A stretch of 64,000 nt of DNA from Phytoactinopolyspora limicola (GTDB lineage: Bacteria > Actinomycetota > Actinomycetes > Jiangellales > Jiangellaceae): assembly GCF_011320225.1 (NCBI RefSeq), contig NZ_JAAOEN010000005.1, positions 216,949 to 280,948 of the forward strand. The letters run 5' to 3'. The position numbers and the translations under genes are program-made. The notes under the pieces were generated by a model that was given only the letters and a program-made list of their open reading frames with translations, searched no databases and was not told where the DNA came from. Below, one piece after another: positions 27,801 to 34,176 of this stretch (position 1 is the stretch's first letter; each line of letters starts with the position of its first letter).

Positions 27801-28045
27801 GACGTGGCGCAGCTGCGCAACACGGCAGCCCACGGCCAGAACGCCGGTGTTCCGGGGTCATTCCAGCAGGTACCCCAGAGCGTCGGCCCGGTGATCCGAG
27901 CAGCCAAGGTCGCGATGAGCCGGCTCTTGCCGATGCCGGCTTCTCCGGTCACGAGCACCAGGCTGCCGGCTCCGGCCAGAGCGTCATCGAGTGCGGTGCG
28001 AGCATCGGTCAGCTCGCGCCGCCTGCCGACGAGCCCTTGATCCAT
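24833..28045 (-). CDS. Large AAA-ATPase/TPR transcription-regulator-like protein
   Basis: A 1,070-residue protein. It opens with MDQGLVGRRRELTDARTALD, then Walker A GEAGIGKS (residues 34-41) and a Walker B region VILLEDLHFADQASLDLL, as in the LuxR/MalT-like AAA_16 family. A long TPR-like helical middle follows. The C-terminus lacks a LuxR helix-turn-helix. Instead it has a winged-helix-like segment (HVRHTKGLSTLARLLTQPGH), a coiled-coil and an ending TVRTGLYCSYTP seen in related actinomycete ATPases. ATG 28045 has AGGAAC upstream. It is divergent from a SnoaL-like gene, its likely target. Confidence 0.85.
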   Translation of the reverse strand: MDQGLVGRRRELTDARTALDDALAGAGSLVLVTGEAGIGKSRLIATLAARITGPTLWGTCWNDPGTPAFWPWAAVLRSCATSVGLTPADDLAPVLGTAEIVAGPAEQLRIHLFESVASYLASAGRIQPLVILLEDLHFADQASLDLLRYLAAALQAEPVAILGTHRYPDLEPGTPLMETLADLGRGARTIALYGLTETEVGQLIEETTGHAPSAQATARIRDRTGGNPLFVIEVVRLLATQQADSHDLDTPRLPLPLSVQQVIGQRLGYLTSETLRVLAQASVVGHAFAVPVLAQITDRPESGVVDALDAAVDAGLIRPLDTIGWFEFTHALVHDVLYAGLPAARRRAVHLQIAVALEALHAARLDNHLDQLADHYVLALPDADATKALDYTRRAGERALGRLAHEEAARQFGRAVDLAARVDVDESDRVELLLTLGDARLRAGDWPAAASAYEEVAASARRRNRPAELARAALGFGAGLSGFEVRLFDQHQLDLLREALDVLGDDEPELRAWVLARLSVAESFVVADQLRVDHSKEALELAREIGDSKLLAYALSSYCDAIPGPEHTVQRRQLADEMVQLGLDARDAESELLGRRFRLVALLESGDIPGVDAEIDAFARTASRLRWPLVEWYPLIWRGMRAFIEGRLDDAEALTAQAKDVGVRGGSVNAELTADYSLGPYLLLERNHLDQLYALVESFLDEPEAGPDTETWATLPLARMGRVGQARGILDRYAASGFPLQEDGSWLDKVAALSEACAETGHAEAARRLLTVAEPFAERFHTGGTGTCCGGSMNRYLGLLATCTGDWHDADGYFQRALDANRAAGATLLVAHTLRQHAGMLMARNEPGDDDRAAAMFSEANEIYQQLGLEHWITEVAPPVRDAPPPPVGEPNVFRRDGDIWVLRYGDHTTHVRHTKGLSTLARLLTQPGHEVHVFDLIGGGTRQDRVGLSGDTGEVIDTQARQTYKRRLEELDSELDALTLARDIGRAEQVQRERDALVDQLAAAYGLGGRARHGNDPAERARSTVAKRVHSAIARIGEQHPALARHLTNSVRTGLYCSYTPEQSTGWQL

Positions 28046-28142
28046 CCGCGTGCCGTTCCTGTGGCCGTCACGATGTGAATCCCATTTTCCCGCAGTGTCA
28101 AGTGAATGGCCGGGGCGGCCGGCCAAACGTGAGGAGGCAGTC

Positions 28143-28610
28143 ATGACAAAGCTACCGACGGCTGTGCAGCGGGTCCTGGACGGCATGACCACTGGCAACT
28201 GGGAGGGAATCGAACGGCACCTCACCCCCGACGTGTTCCACGACGCGTCGGTGCCGGGGTGGCGTATGCAGTTCCAGGGCGTCGACCGCGTCGCCCAGGA
28301 GATGCGGAGCTGGACGGTGGGCTCCACCTTCAGCATCGAGGAGCAGACGGCGACGGTCGCAGGCGACACGGTGGTGGTCGAGCTCCAGGCGACCCAGGAT
28401 TCGCCGCACGGGTGGCACGTGGACCGGCTCGCGAACATCTTCGTGCTCCGCGACGGCCGGATCGCCGAGCACCGCTACTACTGCTGCGGTGAGTGGGACG
28501 AAGCGACGGTGCGCAAGATCGAAGCAGAGGCGCCCAAGGTCGAGCGGGATCGGGTACCGGCGAATCCCCGCGATGGTCTGCAGGACGTTGCCTTGCGTCC
28601 TGCGCCCTGA
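28143..28610 (+). CDS. SnoaL-like (NTF2-fold) protein
   Basis: A 155-residue NTF2-fold protein: GMTTGNWEGIERHLTPDVFH, QFQGVDRVAQEMR and DRLANIFVLRDGRIAEHRYY. Members are polyketide cyclases, isomerases or steroid-binding proteins. GTGAGGAGG lies just before ATG 28143. The last dozen residues (LQDVALRPAP) are encoded by the palindromic repeat at 28579-28654, so insertion of the repeat has replaced the original C-terminus; the core fold is untouched. Confidence 0.82.
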   Translation: MTKLPTAVQRVLDGMTTGNWEGIERHLTPDVFHDASVPGWRMQFQGVDRVAQEMRSWTVGSTFSIEEQTATVAGDTVVVELQATQDSPHGWHVDRLANIFVLRDGRIAEHRYYCCGEWDEATVRKIEAEAPKVERDRVPANPRDGLQDVALRPAP

Positions 28611-28654
28611 GCGCCTGAGGCCACGCGGTGCAGGACGCAGCACAACGTCCTGCA
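28579..28654. repeat. Palindromic repeat element, copy 2
   Basis: A 76 bp palindrome with perfect 12 bp outer arms (TGCAGGACGTTG / CAACGTCCTGCA) and inner arms GCGTCCTGC / GCAGGACGC, closely matching 24154-24229. It overlaps the 3' end of the SnoaL gene. The TTGCGTCCTGC core also appears in the hairpin at 44867-44914, so the element may be a chromosome-wide REP/MITE-like family. Confidence 0.75.
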
Positions 28655-28759
28655 CCTACGTAATCCATCTGGAGTGGTGCACCCTGTCGAGGAAGGCGCG
28701 CGTCAGGGTGCCGTCATCGGGTTCGCCACAATGAGCGTTGATGTCTCGCGGGCTAGCTG

Positions 28760-29445
28760 TGGACTGAGTGATCTTCACTTTGCGAACGCGCGACGCGGAA
28801 CCCCACGTCGTCGACCCGGAATGTCGGATAGCTACGACGTCGGACTGACGCCCGGCAGCTCCATTGTTTCGTCGAACCATCCGCCGCCCCGGAGCACCCT
28901 GTGCGTACCGTATGCCTGGGCGTCGTAGATGTCCCAACACCAATCCCAGGCGTACCGAGCATGTCGTACAGGCCCCAAGGGTTTGGCTGTTTACCCGCCG
29001 ACGTCGTGAATCCGTCCGTCGGAGTTGCCGCGGTACCAAGCGATTTCGTCGAGCTCCCCATACCGGGGGCCTGCGGTTCCGGCACGACGCGCGTGTTCCC
29101 ATTCGGCCTCGGCCGGCAGCCGATGTCCGTCAGCTGAGGTATCCCACTCAACACTCTCGGCGGCTACCTGGATTCGGTACGCGGCGTGAGCCCTTCGTGT
29201 CGCGATAGGGCATTGCAGAACTGCACTGCGTCCCACCACGAGACGCTCTCAACGGGCTGTCGTTCGCCTTGAGCGGTACTCGGCCGCTCGGCGGTGATCT
29301 GTGCGTACTGCGACTGGGTGGTCGGAAACGCCGCCAATAGGTAAGGCATGACGTCGACAGACCAGCTGCGTTGCGTGCGCCGGTCGGAGAGGGGCACCCG
29401 CCCTGGCGGAATGGCAACCATCACACCCGCTGCAGTCGTACTCAC
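28760..29445 (-). pseudogene. SUMF1/formylglycine-generating-enzyme-like protein, broken
   Basis: A frame from 29445 encodes VMVAIPPGRVPLSDRRTQRS and VESVSWWDAVQFCNALSRHE, a clear SUMF1 N-half. The next piece (DGHRLPAEAEWEHARRAG with YGELDEIAWYRGNSDGRIHD) is in another frame and KQPNPWGLYDMLG in a third, followed by DDVGFRVARS near the 3' end. These are conserved FGE-sulfatase motifs, but at least three frameshifts interrupt them. The intact protein would have been about 220 residues. Confidence 0.75.
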
Positions 29446-29532
29446 GAGTTGGCCATCCTATCGGCTCATAGGACCTCGGACCGCCGGTCTGTCCACCTGT
29501 ACATGCGGTTGCGCATATATACGTGGAGGCGT

Positions 29533-29895
29533 ATGTTAGGGTCCGTGACATCGAACGCCGTACTGGAAGCCATCGCCGAGCCCACTCGGCGGCGCATTCT
29601 CGATGCCGTCCGCGAAGGCGAGCGGTCGGTTGGTGACCTCGTCGAAATCGTGGGTATGCACCAGCCCGGCGTCTCACGGCATCTCAAGGTGCTACGCGAT
29701 GCAGGACTGGTTGAAGCCCGGCCCGACGCGCAGAAGAGGCTCTACCGTCTCCGCTCAGAGCCTTTGAAAGAGCTGGACGCCTGGCTCGAACCGTACCGGG
29801 CGGAATGGTCCAGCCGCCTCGACGCCCTGGAGCGCCACGTCGAACGCACGGCGACTCCGATCCAGAACAGGCGCACAACAAAGGAGCAACCATGA
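29533..29895 (+). CDS. ArsR-family regulator
   Basis: A 120-residue winged-helix protein with EAIAEPTRRRILDAVREGER and the recognition helix region MHQPGVSRHLKVLRDAGLVE. It lacks the ArsR metal-site cysteines (ELCVCDL), so it is of the non-metal, SRPBCC-linked type. Start ATG 29533 lies close after GGAGG; GTG 29545 is an alternative. It is translationally coupled (ATGA) to the SRPBCC gene. A weak inverted repeat around CATATATACG...CGTATGTT (29511-29538) may be its operator. Confidence 0.85.
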   Translation: MLGSVTSNAVLEAIAEPTRRRILDAVREGERSVGDLVEIVGMHQPGVSRHLKVLRDAGLVEARPDAQKRLYRLRSEPLKELDAWLEPYRAEWSSRLDALERHVERTATPIQNRRTTKEQP

Positions 29896-30410
29896 GTCCC
29901 AGCCGCACTGGAACCATCGAACGCACCCCTGAGGGCGGTCGTGTGCGCTTCGAGCGTCACCTCGCCTTCGCCATCGAGGAGGTCTGGGCGGCTCTCACTG
30001 AGCCCGAGCGCCTGGGTGATTGGTGGCCACCGATGGCTGCGAATATCACAGTCGACCTCCGCGAGGGCGGTTCGATCATCTTCGAATGGCCAGACGTCGA
30101 CTTCCCGACCATGAAGTTCACCATCGTGCGGTTGGAACCGCCGACGCTGCTGGAGCACACCCACACCAGCCCAGGCTCGTACATGCGCTGGGAACTGCAG
30201 GCCACTGACGAGGGCACCCGCCTGCGGGCTACCTACTCCATTCCCGACCTCGACATGGCCATCGAGCGCGGCGACCTCGTGGGGTTGCACTACTCCCTGG
30301 ACCGCCTCATACCAGCCCTCTCGGGGCGGCCGGTCGCTTGGGATAACGACGCATTCATCGGACTGCAGGCGGCTTACAGCGAACTCAGCCCCGCCGAGCT
30401 GGAGGTCTGA
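29892..30410 (+). CDS. SRPBCC (AHSA1-like) protein
   Basis: A 172-residue START/SRPBCC fold protein: VRFERHLAFAIEEVWAALTE, PERLGDWWPP, GGSIIFEWPD and GSYMRWELQ. AHSA1-like proteins beside ArsR genes are common in actinomycetes and bind hydrophobic ligands; the ligand is unknown. It overlaps the ArsR gene by four bases. Its end lies directly before att site 3, so the pair is terminal cargo of the central segment. Confidence 0.88.
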   Translation: MSPSRTGTIERTPEGGRVRFERHLAFAIEEVWAALTEPERLGDWWPPMAANITVDLREGGSIIFEWPDVDFPTMKFTIVRLEPPTLLEHTHTSPGSYMRWELQATDEGTRLRATYSIPDLDMAIERGDLVGLHYSLDRLIPALSGRPVAWDNDAFIGLQAAYSELSPAELEV

Positions 30411-30411
30411 A

Positions 30412-30496
30412 GGTCACAGTCAAACTGGTCGTGACCTGCGATGATGCTGGCGGTCCTGACGGGACTTGAACCCGCGACCTCCGCCTTGACAGGGCG
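30412..30496 (-). repeat. tRNA-Asp 3'-end duplicate with terminator (att site 3)
   Basis: Bases 30432-30496 are identical to 33886-33950, the 3' half and flank of tRNA-Asp. The adjoining hairpin (GGTCAC...GTGACC, 30412-30436) is a less perfect version of the tRNA terminator. It bounds the 3.4 kb segment that carries the MNT-HEPN and DprA/PRTase pairs. Confidence 0.88.
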
Positions 30497-30627
30497 ATCA
30501 TGATACCCGTTGAAGGGCATCGAATTGGCTCTGACCTGCACGTTCACCGTCAACGAAGGGTGGCTCGTGGCGGCTGTCTGTTGCCCTCGCAAGGGCAAAT
30601 TATGGCAGGTCTCCAGCCACGGATGAC

Positions 30628-31062
30628 CTATGTGTCGCTGCCATCGTGCTTGTTTGAGCTTTCGGTAAGTGTTCGTTCGGCCAGGTCGACGAGACGGTCG
30701 GTGCTGCGCAGGATGCTTCGTAGGCGATGGTCTGGAAGAGGAACGCCGGAGTAGTGCACCTGGTCCTTGATTGCCAGGACTTTGGCGAGGTCTCTGGCGA
30801 GCTGTGGGCCGTCGGGCCGCACTTGTCCTAGCAGCTTTGTGGCGGCTCGGTGATCCTCGCCAGTGTGATAACGGCCTAGCTTCAGGCAGCAGATCGCGTC
30901 GGACGCGGCGATGGCCGCGAGCACGGCGTTGCCGGCAGCCGCGTTGTGTGCAAATTGGCGATCTTCGGTGGCCACGAGCTCGGCAAGCTGTTGGTATTCA
31001 CGTGCGACGGCGGCACGTGCGGCCGCCAGAGCGCGATTACCGGGCCTCTCGCGCGTGCTCAT
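30628..31062 (-). CDS. HEPN-like toxin of an MNT-HEPN pair
   Basis: A 144-residue all-helical protein from ATG 31062. It contains AIAASDAICCLKLGRYHTGE followed by DHRAATKLL; Arg-x6-His in RYHTGEDH fits the HEPN catalytic pattern (R-x4-6-H). HKD-like downstream helices carry LAIKDQVHYSG. HEPN partners are RNases silenced by the cognate nucleotidyltransferase. The ATG overlaps the MNT stop (ATGA), so the two are co-translated. Confidence 0.7.
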   Translation of the reverse strand: MSTRERPGNRALAAARAAVAREYQQLAELVATEDRQFAHNAAAGNAVLAAIAASDAICCLKLGRYHTGEDHRAATKLLGQVRPDGPQLARDLAKVLAIKDQVHYSGVPLPDHRLRSILRSTDRLVDLAERTLTESSNKHDGSDT

Positions 31063-31682
31063 GAGCGTTTCCGCAGCAGGGCAGCGAGCGACGGGCCGAC
31101 CAGCGTGATCGCGTCGCGTCGCCATTCCGCAATGAGTGAGTGGTTTGATGTTGCCATCTGGCTGAGTTCCGCTTCGGTGACTTGGAACCAGCTGGCCCAG
31201 TTCCCGGTCCATGTGTGAATCATCTCTGCGGACTGGGCAAGCTGATCGTCCCATTCTTCTTGCTCTGTCGCTGATGAGAGTGGCTCATGTATGACGAGGA
31301 TGTCGAGGTCGGAGTCCGTGCTTCCGTCCCCCCTGGCGGCTGATCCATAGAGGGAGGCGTGCACAGCTGGTAGCTTCCAGCCTGAGAGTTCTTTGCGGAT
31401 CTGCTCGATGACCCGAGTCCGCAGCGTGGCAAGAGCAACAGCGTGCTCCGTCGCGACATGGTCGTCATTGAGACGGACGAGCCGGGAACCTCGCCTGGAA
31501 TCGACAATGACTATCCCGTGTGCTGCCAGGTTGGTGACGACCTGGTGTGCCCGGGAGGAGGATATGCCCGCGAGGCGAGCAACCTCTCGGATGGCGAAAG
31601 AGCCATCGGAGCCTGCCAGTGCCCTGAGAACGGCAGCCGTTCCGGCCGACATCACCGCCGTTGCTGGCTCGCTCCAGTCCAT
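31059..31682 (-). CDS. Nucleotidyltransferase antitoxin (MNT) with helix-turn-helix
   Basis: A 207-residue protein from ATG 31682. Residues about 20-80 form a winged helix (REVARLAGISSSRAHQVVTN) and the middle holds the minimal nucleotidyltransferase signature GSAARGDGSTDSDLDILVIH, the GSxxxG...SDxD metal site. MNT antitoxins AMPylate the HEPN toxin. The fused DNA-binding domain suggests it also represses its own promoter at the palindrome 31713-31749. Confidence 0.85.
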   Translation of the reverse strand: MDWSEPATAVMSAGTAAVLRALAGSDGSFAIREVARLAGISSSRAHQVVTNLAAHGIVIVDSRRGSRLVRLNDDHVATEHAVALATLRTRVIEQIRKELSGWKLPAVHASLYGSAARGDGSTDSDLDILVIHEPLSSATEQEEWDDQLAQSAEMIHTWTGNWASWFQVTEAELSQMATSNHSLIAEWRRDAITLVGPSLAALLRKRS

Positions 31683-31712
31683 CGTCACCTCTTGGCATCC
31701 TGTCCTCAGTAT

Positions 31713-31749
31713 AGACACGATTGTCCTCATATCAAGGACAATCGTGTCT
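31713..31749. promoter_or_regulatory. Operator of the MNT-HEPN operon
   Basis: Perfect 15 bp arms (AGACACGATTGTCCT and its complement) flank a 7-base A/T-rich spacer, 31 bases upstream of the MNT start. The spacing of the half-sites fits a dimeric winged-helix repressor, and the MNT protein has such a domain. No other regulator gene is adjacent. Confidence 0.75.
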
Positions 31750-31751
31750 CT

Positions 31752-32066
31752 TCAGGGGACGACTCCATGTTGTAGCTGGACGGGCATGAGGAGGCCTATG
31801 GCACCGGCTTCTCTCACGCCTCCTCCGCCATGGGCGATCCGGGCGAGTACGTCGCGCAGAGTGAATGGGTCTGCCCATCGGGCGCAGGGACAATCGAACG
31901 TCCGATAGTCGCCAGCTGGCTTGCTGTTCAATGTGGGATGAACGTTACACGGTGGTCTCCTGGCTGGCTCTTCACCGAAGCCAGGGTCCTGATACCGGGT
32001 GGTGCCCGGGGTGAGTTGCCTCTGTGGCACATCAGCAGCTGGCTGATCCGACGGTACGAGTGCCAA
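31752..32066 (-). CDS. Doubtful hypothetical protein
   Basis: An open frame of 104 residues fills the gap between the MNT operator and the phosphoribosyltransferase gene. The C-terminal half (GDYRTFDCPCARWADPFTLR, DVLARIAHGGGGVREAGAIG) looks protein-like with a CPC motif; the N-terminal half does not. It could be the tail of a lost gene. Otherwise this 330-base interval holds nothing recognisable. Confidence 0.3.
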   Translation of the reverse strand: MALVPSDQPAADVPQRQLTPGTTRYQDPGFGEEPARRPPCNVHPTLNSKPAGDYRTFDCPCARWADPFTLRDVLARIAHGGGGVREAGAIGLLMPVQLQHGVVP

Positions 32067-32084
32067 GGTTGACGTCAGGTACTA

Positions 32085-32829
32085 CTACGACGGGCAGGCA
32101 GCTTGTGTCCAGGGGCAGATGGTGGGGTCGTAGTCGACGCGGTCCAAGTGGCTTCGTATCCACGTTTGCGTCGTGTCGCCCCATTCTGGCGACAGCCATC
32201 GGGCGAGAACAAGCAGCGACACGTGCGCTGCTGCAGCGGCACGGAGTGCGAGAGTGGCGGAGTTCGCATGGCCGCCGGTTGTCCACGTGTCGTCGATGAG
32301 AAGTACGTGGGCGCCGGGGCGTATGGGTGACTGGACGGTGAAGTTGCTGGCGCTCACTGCGCGCGGGTTCTCGGGGTCATCGATGCCACGGAGGATGATC
32401 TCGCTGCTGCCCGGTCGGGCGAGTGCTCGCAAGATATGGGCCAACGGGTGGGTTTCAGTCTCTTTCGGTGGGAGCGACGGGACATGTGCCCACGAGGTGG
32501 CTGGGGCAGGCGCGGTGCCCCTGCACGGCCAGGGCTGTCAGGAGGTTTACCGTCCGCTCAGCGCTGGGAACAGGAATGTCCGCCTTGTAGCCGCGCATCA
32601 CGCGTCCGGACTGGCGGATGGGATCGGCCCAACTCGCATAGGTCATGAAGCCACGAGCATCCGGGAGGCCAACGTAACCGTCGTGCGCCCGGCAGGCGCC
32701 ACAGAGTTCGCCGCTGTTGAGCGGCGTATAACAGCGCTGACACGTTCCTTCCGTGACGAGATTACGAAGGAAGCCACCCGCCGTTGCCGCGACCTGGCGC
32801 TGAAGATCGTGAATGCGCGCGTCGGACAT
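32085..32829 (-). pseudogene. ComF-like zinc-ribbon phosphoribosyltransferase, one frameshift
   Basis: From ATG 32829 the first part has a zinc ribbon (CQRCYTPLNSGELCGACRAH) and a ComF-like middle (GFMTYASWADPIRQSGRVMR). At about 32455-32490 the frame hits TGA after VAPTERD. Homology continues one frame over (THPLAHILRALARPG) to the PRPP-binding loop VLLIDDTWTTGGHANSAT and the end CPWTQAACPS. A single-base indel would restore a protein of about 247 residues. The ATG overlaps the DprA stop (TGATG). Whether the shift is real or a sequence error cannot be told. Confidence 0.75.
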
Positions 32830-33740
32830 CACAGTGCGGTGTGAGCAAGATCGTGCAGGAGCGTGTCGATCTCCTTGTCCTGGTTGACGGCGTCGTCGAC
32901 ATGACGCATCACGGCGTCCAGGCTGGATGCGACGCTGACTCCCGGTCGGTTGACCAGGCTCTTGCCCCACTCTGTGGACTCGGCGACGCGGTCGGTCAGG
33001 ATGACCGGCCGGCCGTGCTCGACGGCCATGCGAGCTTGTGCTCGGGTTCCGCTGTTCTCGCCGGCTTCCACGACAATGGTCGCTCGGCTGTAACCCGACA
33101 TCGATGCGTTGCGCATGATGAAGTGAGGCGGCTTCGGCGGGGCGTCGGGCCAGAACTGAGAGAGGACGAGCCCGTCACACGCAATTTGCTCTTGCAAATC
33201 TCGATGGGAGGCGGGGTAGGACTGAGCGATTCCGGTACCGATGAACGCCACCGTGCGTTTGTCGGCCTGTAGGGCAGCACGGTGTGCCGCGCCGTCCACA
33301 CCCTCGGCTAGTCCAGCGACCACGGTGATGCCGCGCTCGGCTAGGGCCGTCGCGATCGAGGATGCCATCCTCAGCCCTTGGGGAGACACTTTGCGCGACC
33401 CGACGACGGAGATCGCGGTGTCGTCCGGTACCAGCGTGCCGCGAGTGAACAGGAAGGGCGGTGCCTGGTGGATGTCGCGTAGCTGGGCCGGGTAGACGTC
33501 GTCGAGAATGCTGACGAAGCACCAGCCTCGCTGCTGCCACTCATCGATGTCGCGAGCGGCGCTGTCGAGTTGCGACGCATCAGTCGGGTCGGCGATGAGT
33601 GCGCCGCGGTCGCGTTCCTCCCAAAGAGCCAGAGCGCTGCCTCGCTCCAGCAGTTCGAGGGTCAGCTCGTGCCACTTCGCGGTTGTGCTCCGCAGCATGG
33701 CGACTAGGGCGGCGTGCTCGTCGCGATGTGTGGCAAGCAT
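32829..33740 (-). CDS. DprA/Smf-like Rossmann-fold protein
   Basis: A 303-residue DprA homologue: VVGSRKVSPQGLRMASSIAT, GITVVAGLAEGVDGAAHRAA, VAFIGTGIAQSYPASHRDLQ and SGYSRATIVVEAGENSGTRA are the core ssDNA-binding Rossmann motifs. The usual SAM domain is poorly conserved and the C-terminal winged helix is absent. Canonical DprA loads RecA on incoming DNA. This version is coupled to a ComF-like gene within tRNA-linked mobile DNA, so a defence or DNA-sensing role is a serious alternative (inference). Confidence 0.88.
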   Translation of the reverse strand: MLATHRDEHAALVAMLRSTTAKWHELTLELLERGSALALWEERDRGALIADPTDASQLDSAARDIDEWQQRGWCFVSILDDVYPAQLRDIHQAPPFLFTRGTLVPDDTAISVVGSRKVSPQGLRMASSIATALAERGITVVAGLAEGVDGAAHRAALQADKRTVAFIGTGIAQSYPASHRDLQEQIACDGLVLSQFWPDAPPKPPHFIMRNASMSGYSRATIVVEAGENSGTRAQARMAVEHGRPVILTDRVAESTEWGKSLVNRPGVSVASSLDAVMRHVDDAVNQDKEIDTLLHDLAHTAL

Positions 33741-33865
33741 GGCACAAGACTAAGGCGTAGCCACCGACAGCCCGGCCATATCGAAGGCCGTGATGCGGCC
33801 GGCCTTGGACGAGCCAGCGAGGCGAGTCCGGCGCGTAAGGGCAAACAGCGTCCGGAGATAAAGAA

Positions 33866-33890
33866 GGTCACGGCCGAACCGGCCGTGACC
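33866..33890 (-). terminator. Terminator of tRNA-Asp
   Basis: GGTCACGGCCG and CGGCCGTGACC form an 11 bp stem with a three-base loop region, followed on the minus strand by TTCTTTATCTCC. It lies 11 bases after the tRNA CCA end. The same hairpin is duplicated at 11868-11892. Confidence 0.85.
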
Positions 33891-33901
33891 TGCGATGATG
33901 C

Positions 33902-33979
33902 TGGCGGTCCTGACGGGACTTGAACCCGCGACCTCCGCCTTGACAGGGCGGCGAGCACTCCGAACTGCTCCACAGGACC
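33902..33979 (-). tRNA. tRNA-Asp (GUC), integration target
   Basis: A complete 78-nt tRNA including encoded CCA: acceptor GGTCCTG/CAGGACC, D arm GAGC...GCTC, anticodon stem CCGCC/GGCGG with loop CTGTCAA (anticodon GTC), T arm GCGGG-TTCAAGT-CCCGT. Bases 33886-33950 (its 3' half plus flank) recur at 11.9, 19.15 and 30.43 kb. tRNA-Glu lies 54 bases upstream; a third tRNA usual in actinobacterial Glu-Asp-Phe arrays is missing on the downstream side, where the islands sit. Confidence 0.97.
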
Positions 33980-34033
33980 TTGCTTTGTTGCGACTGCCCG
34001 ACACAGTATATGCACACTGCACCGTTCTTACAG

Positions 34034-34106
34034 CATCCCCAACGGGATTCGAACCCGCGTTGCCGCCTTGAAAGGGCGGAGTCCTAGGCCGCTAGACGAT
34101 GGGGAC
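34034..34106 (-). tRNA. tRNA-Glu (UUC)
   Basis: A 73-nt cloverleaf: acceptor GTCCCCA/TGGGGAT (one G-U pair), anticodon stem CCGCC/GGCGG with loop CTTTCAA (anticodon TTC), T arm GCGGG-TTCGAAT-CCCGT. No encoded CCA. It forms the upstream member of a tRNA-Glu/tRNA-Asp pair on the minus strand. Confidence 0.96.
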
Positions 34107-34176
34107 TAGACCCCATTGACGTGATGGCCCTTGGCTCACCGCCGTCGGGGACTTGAAAAGCATAGGACGTGTTGCC

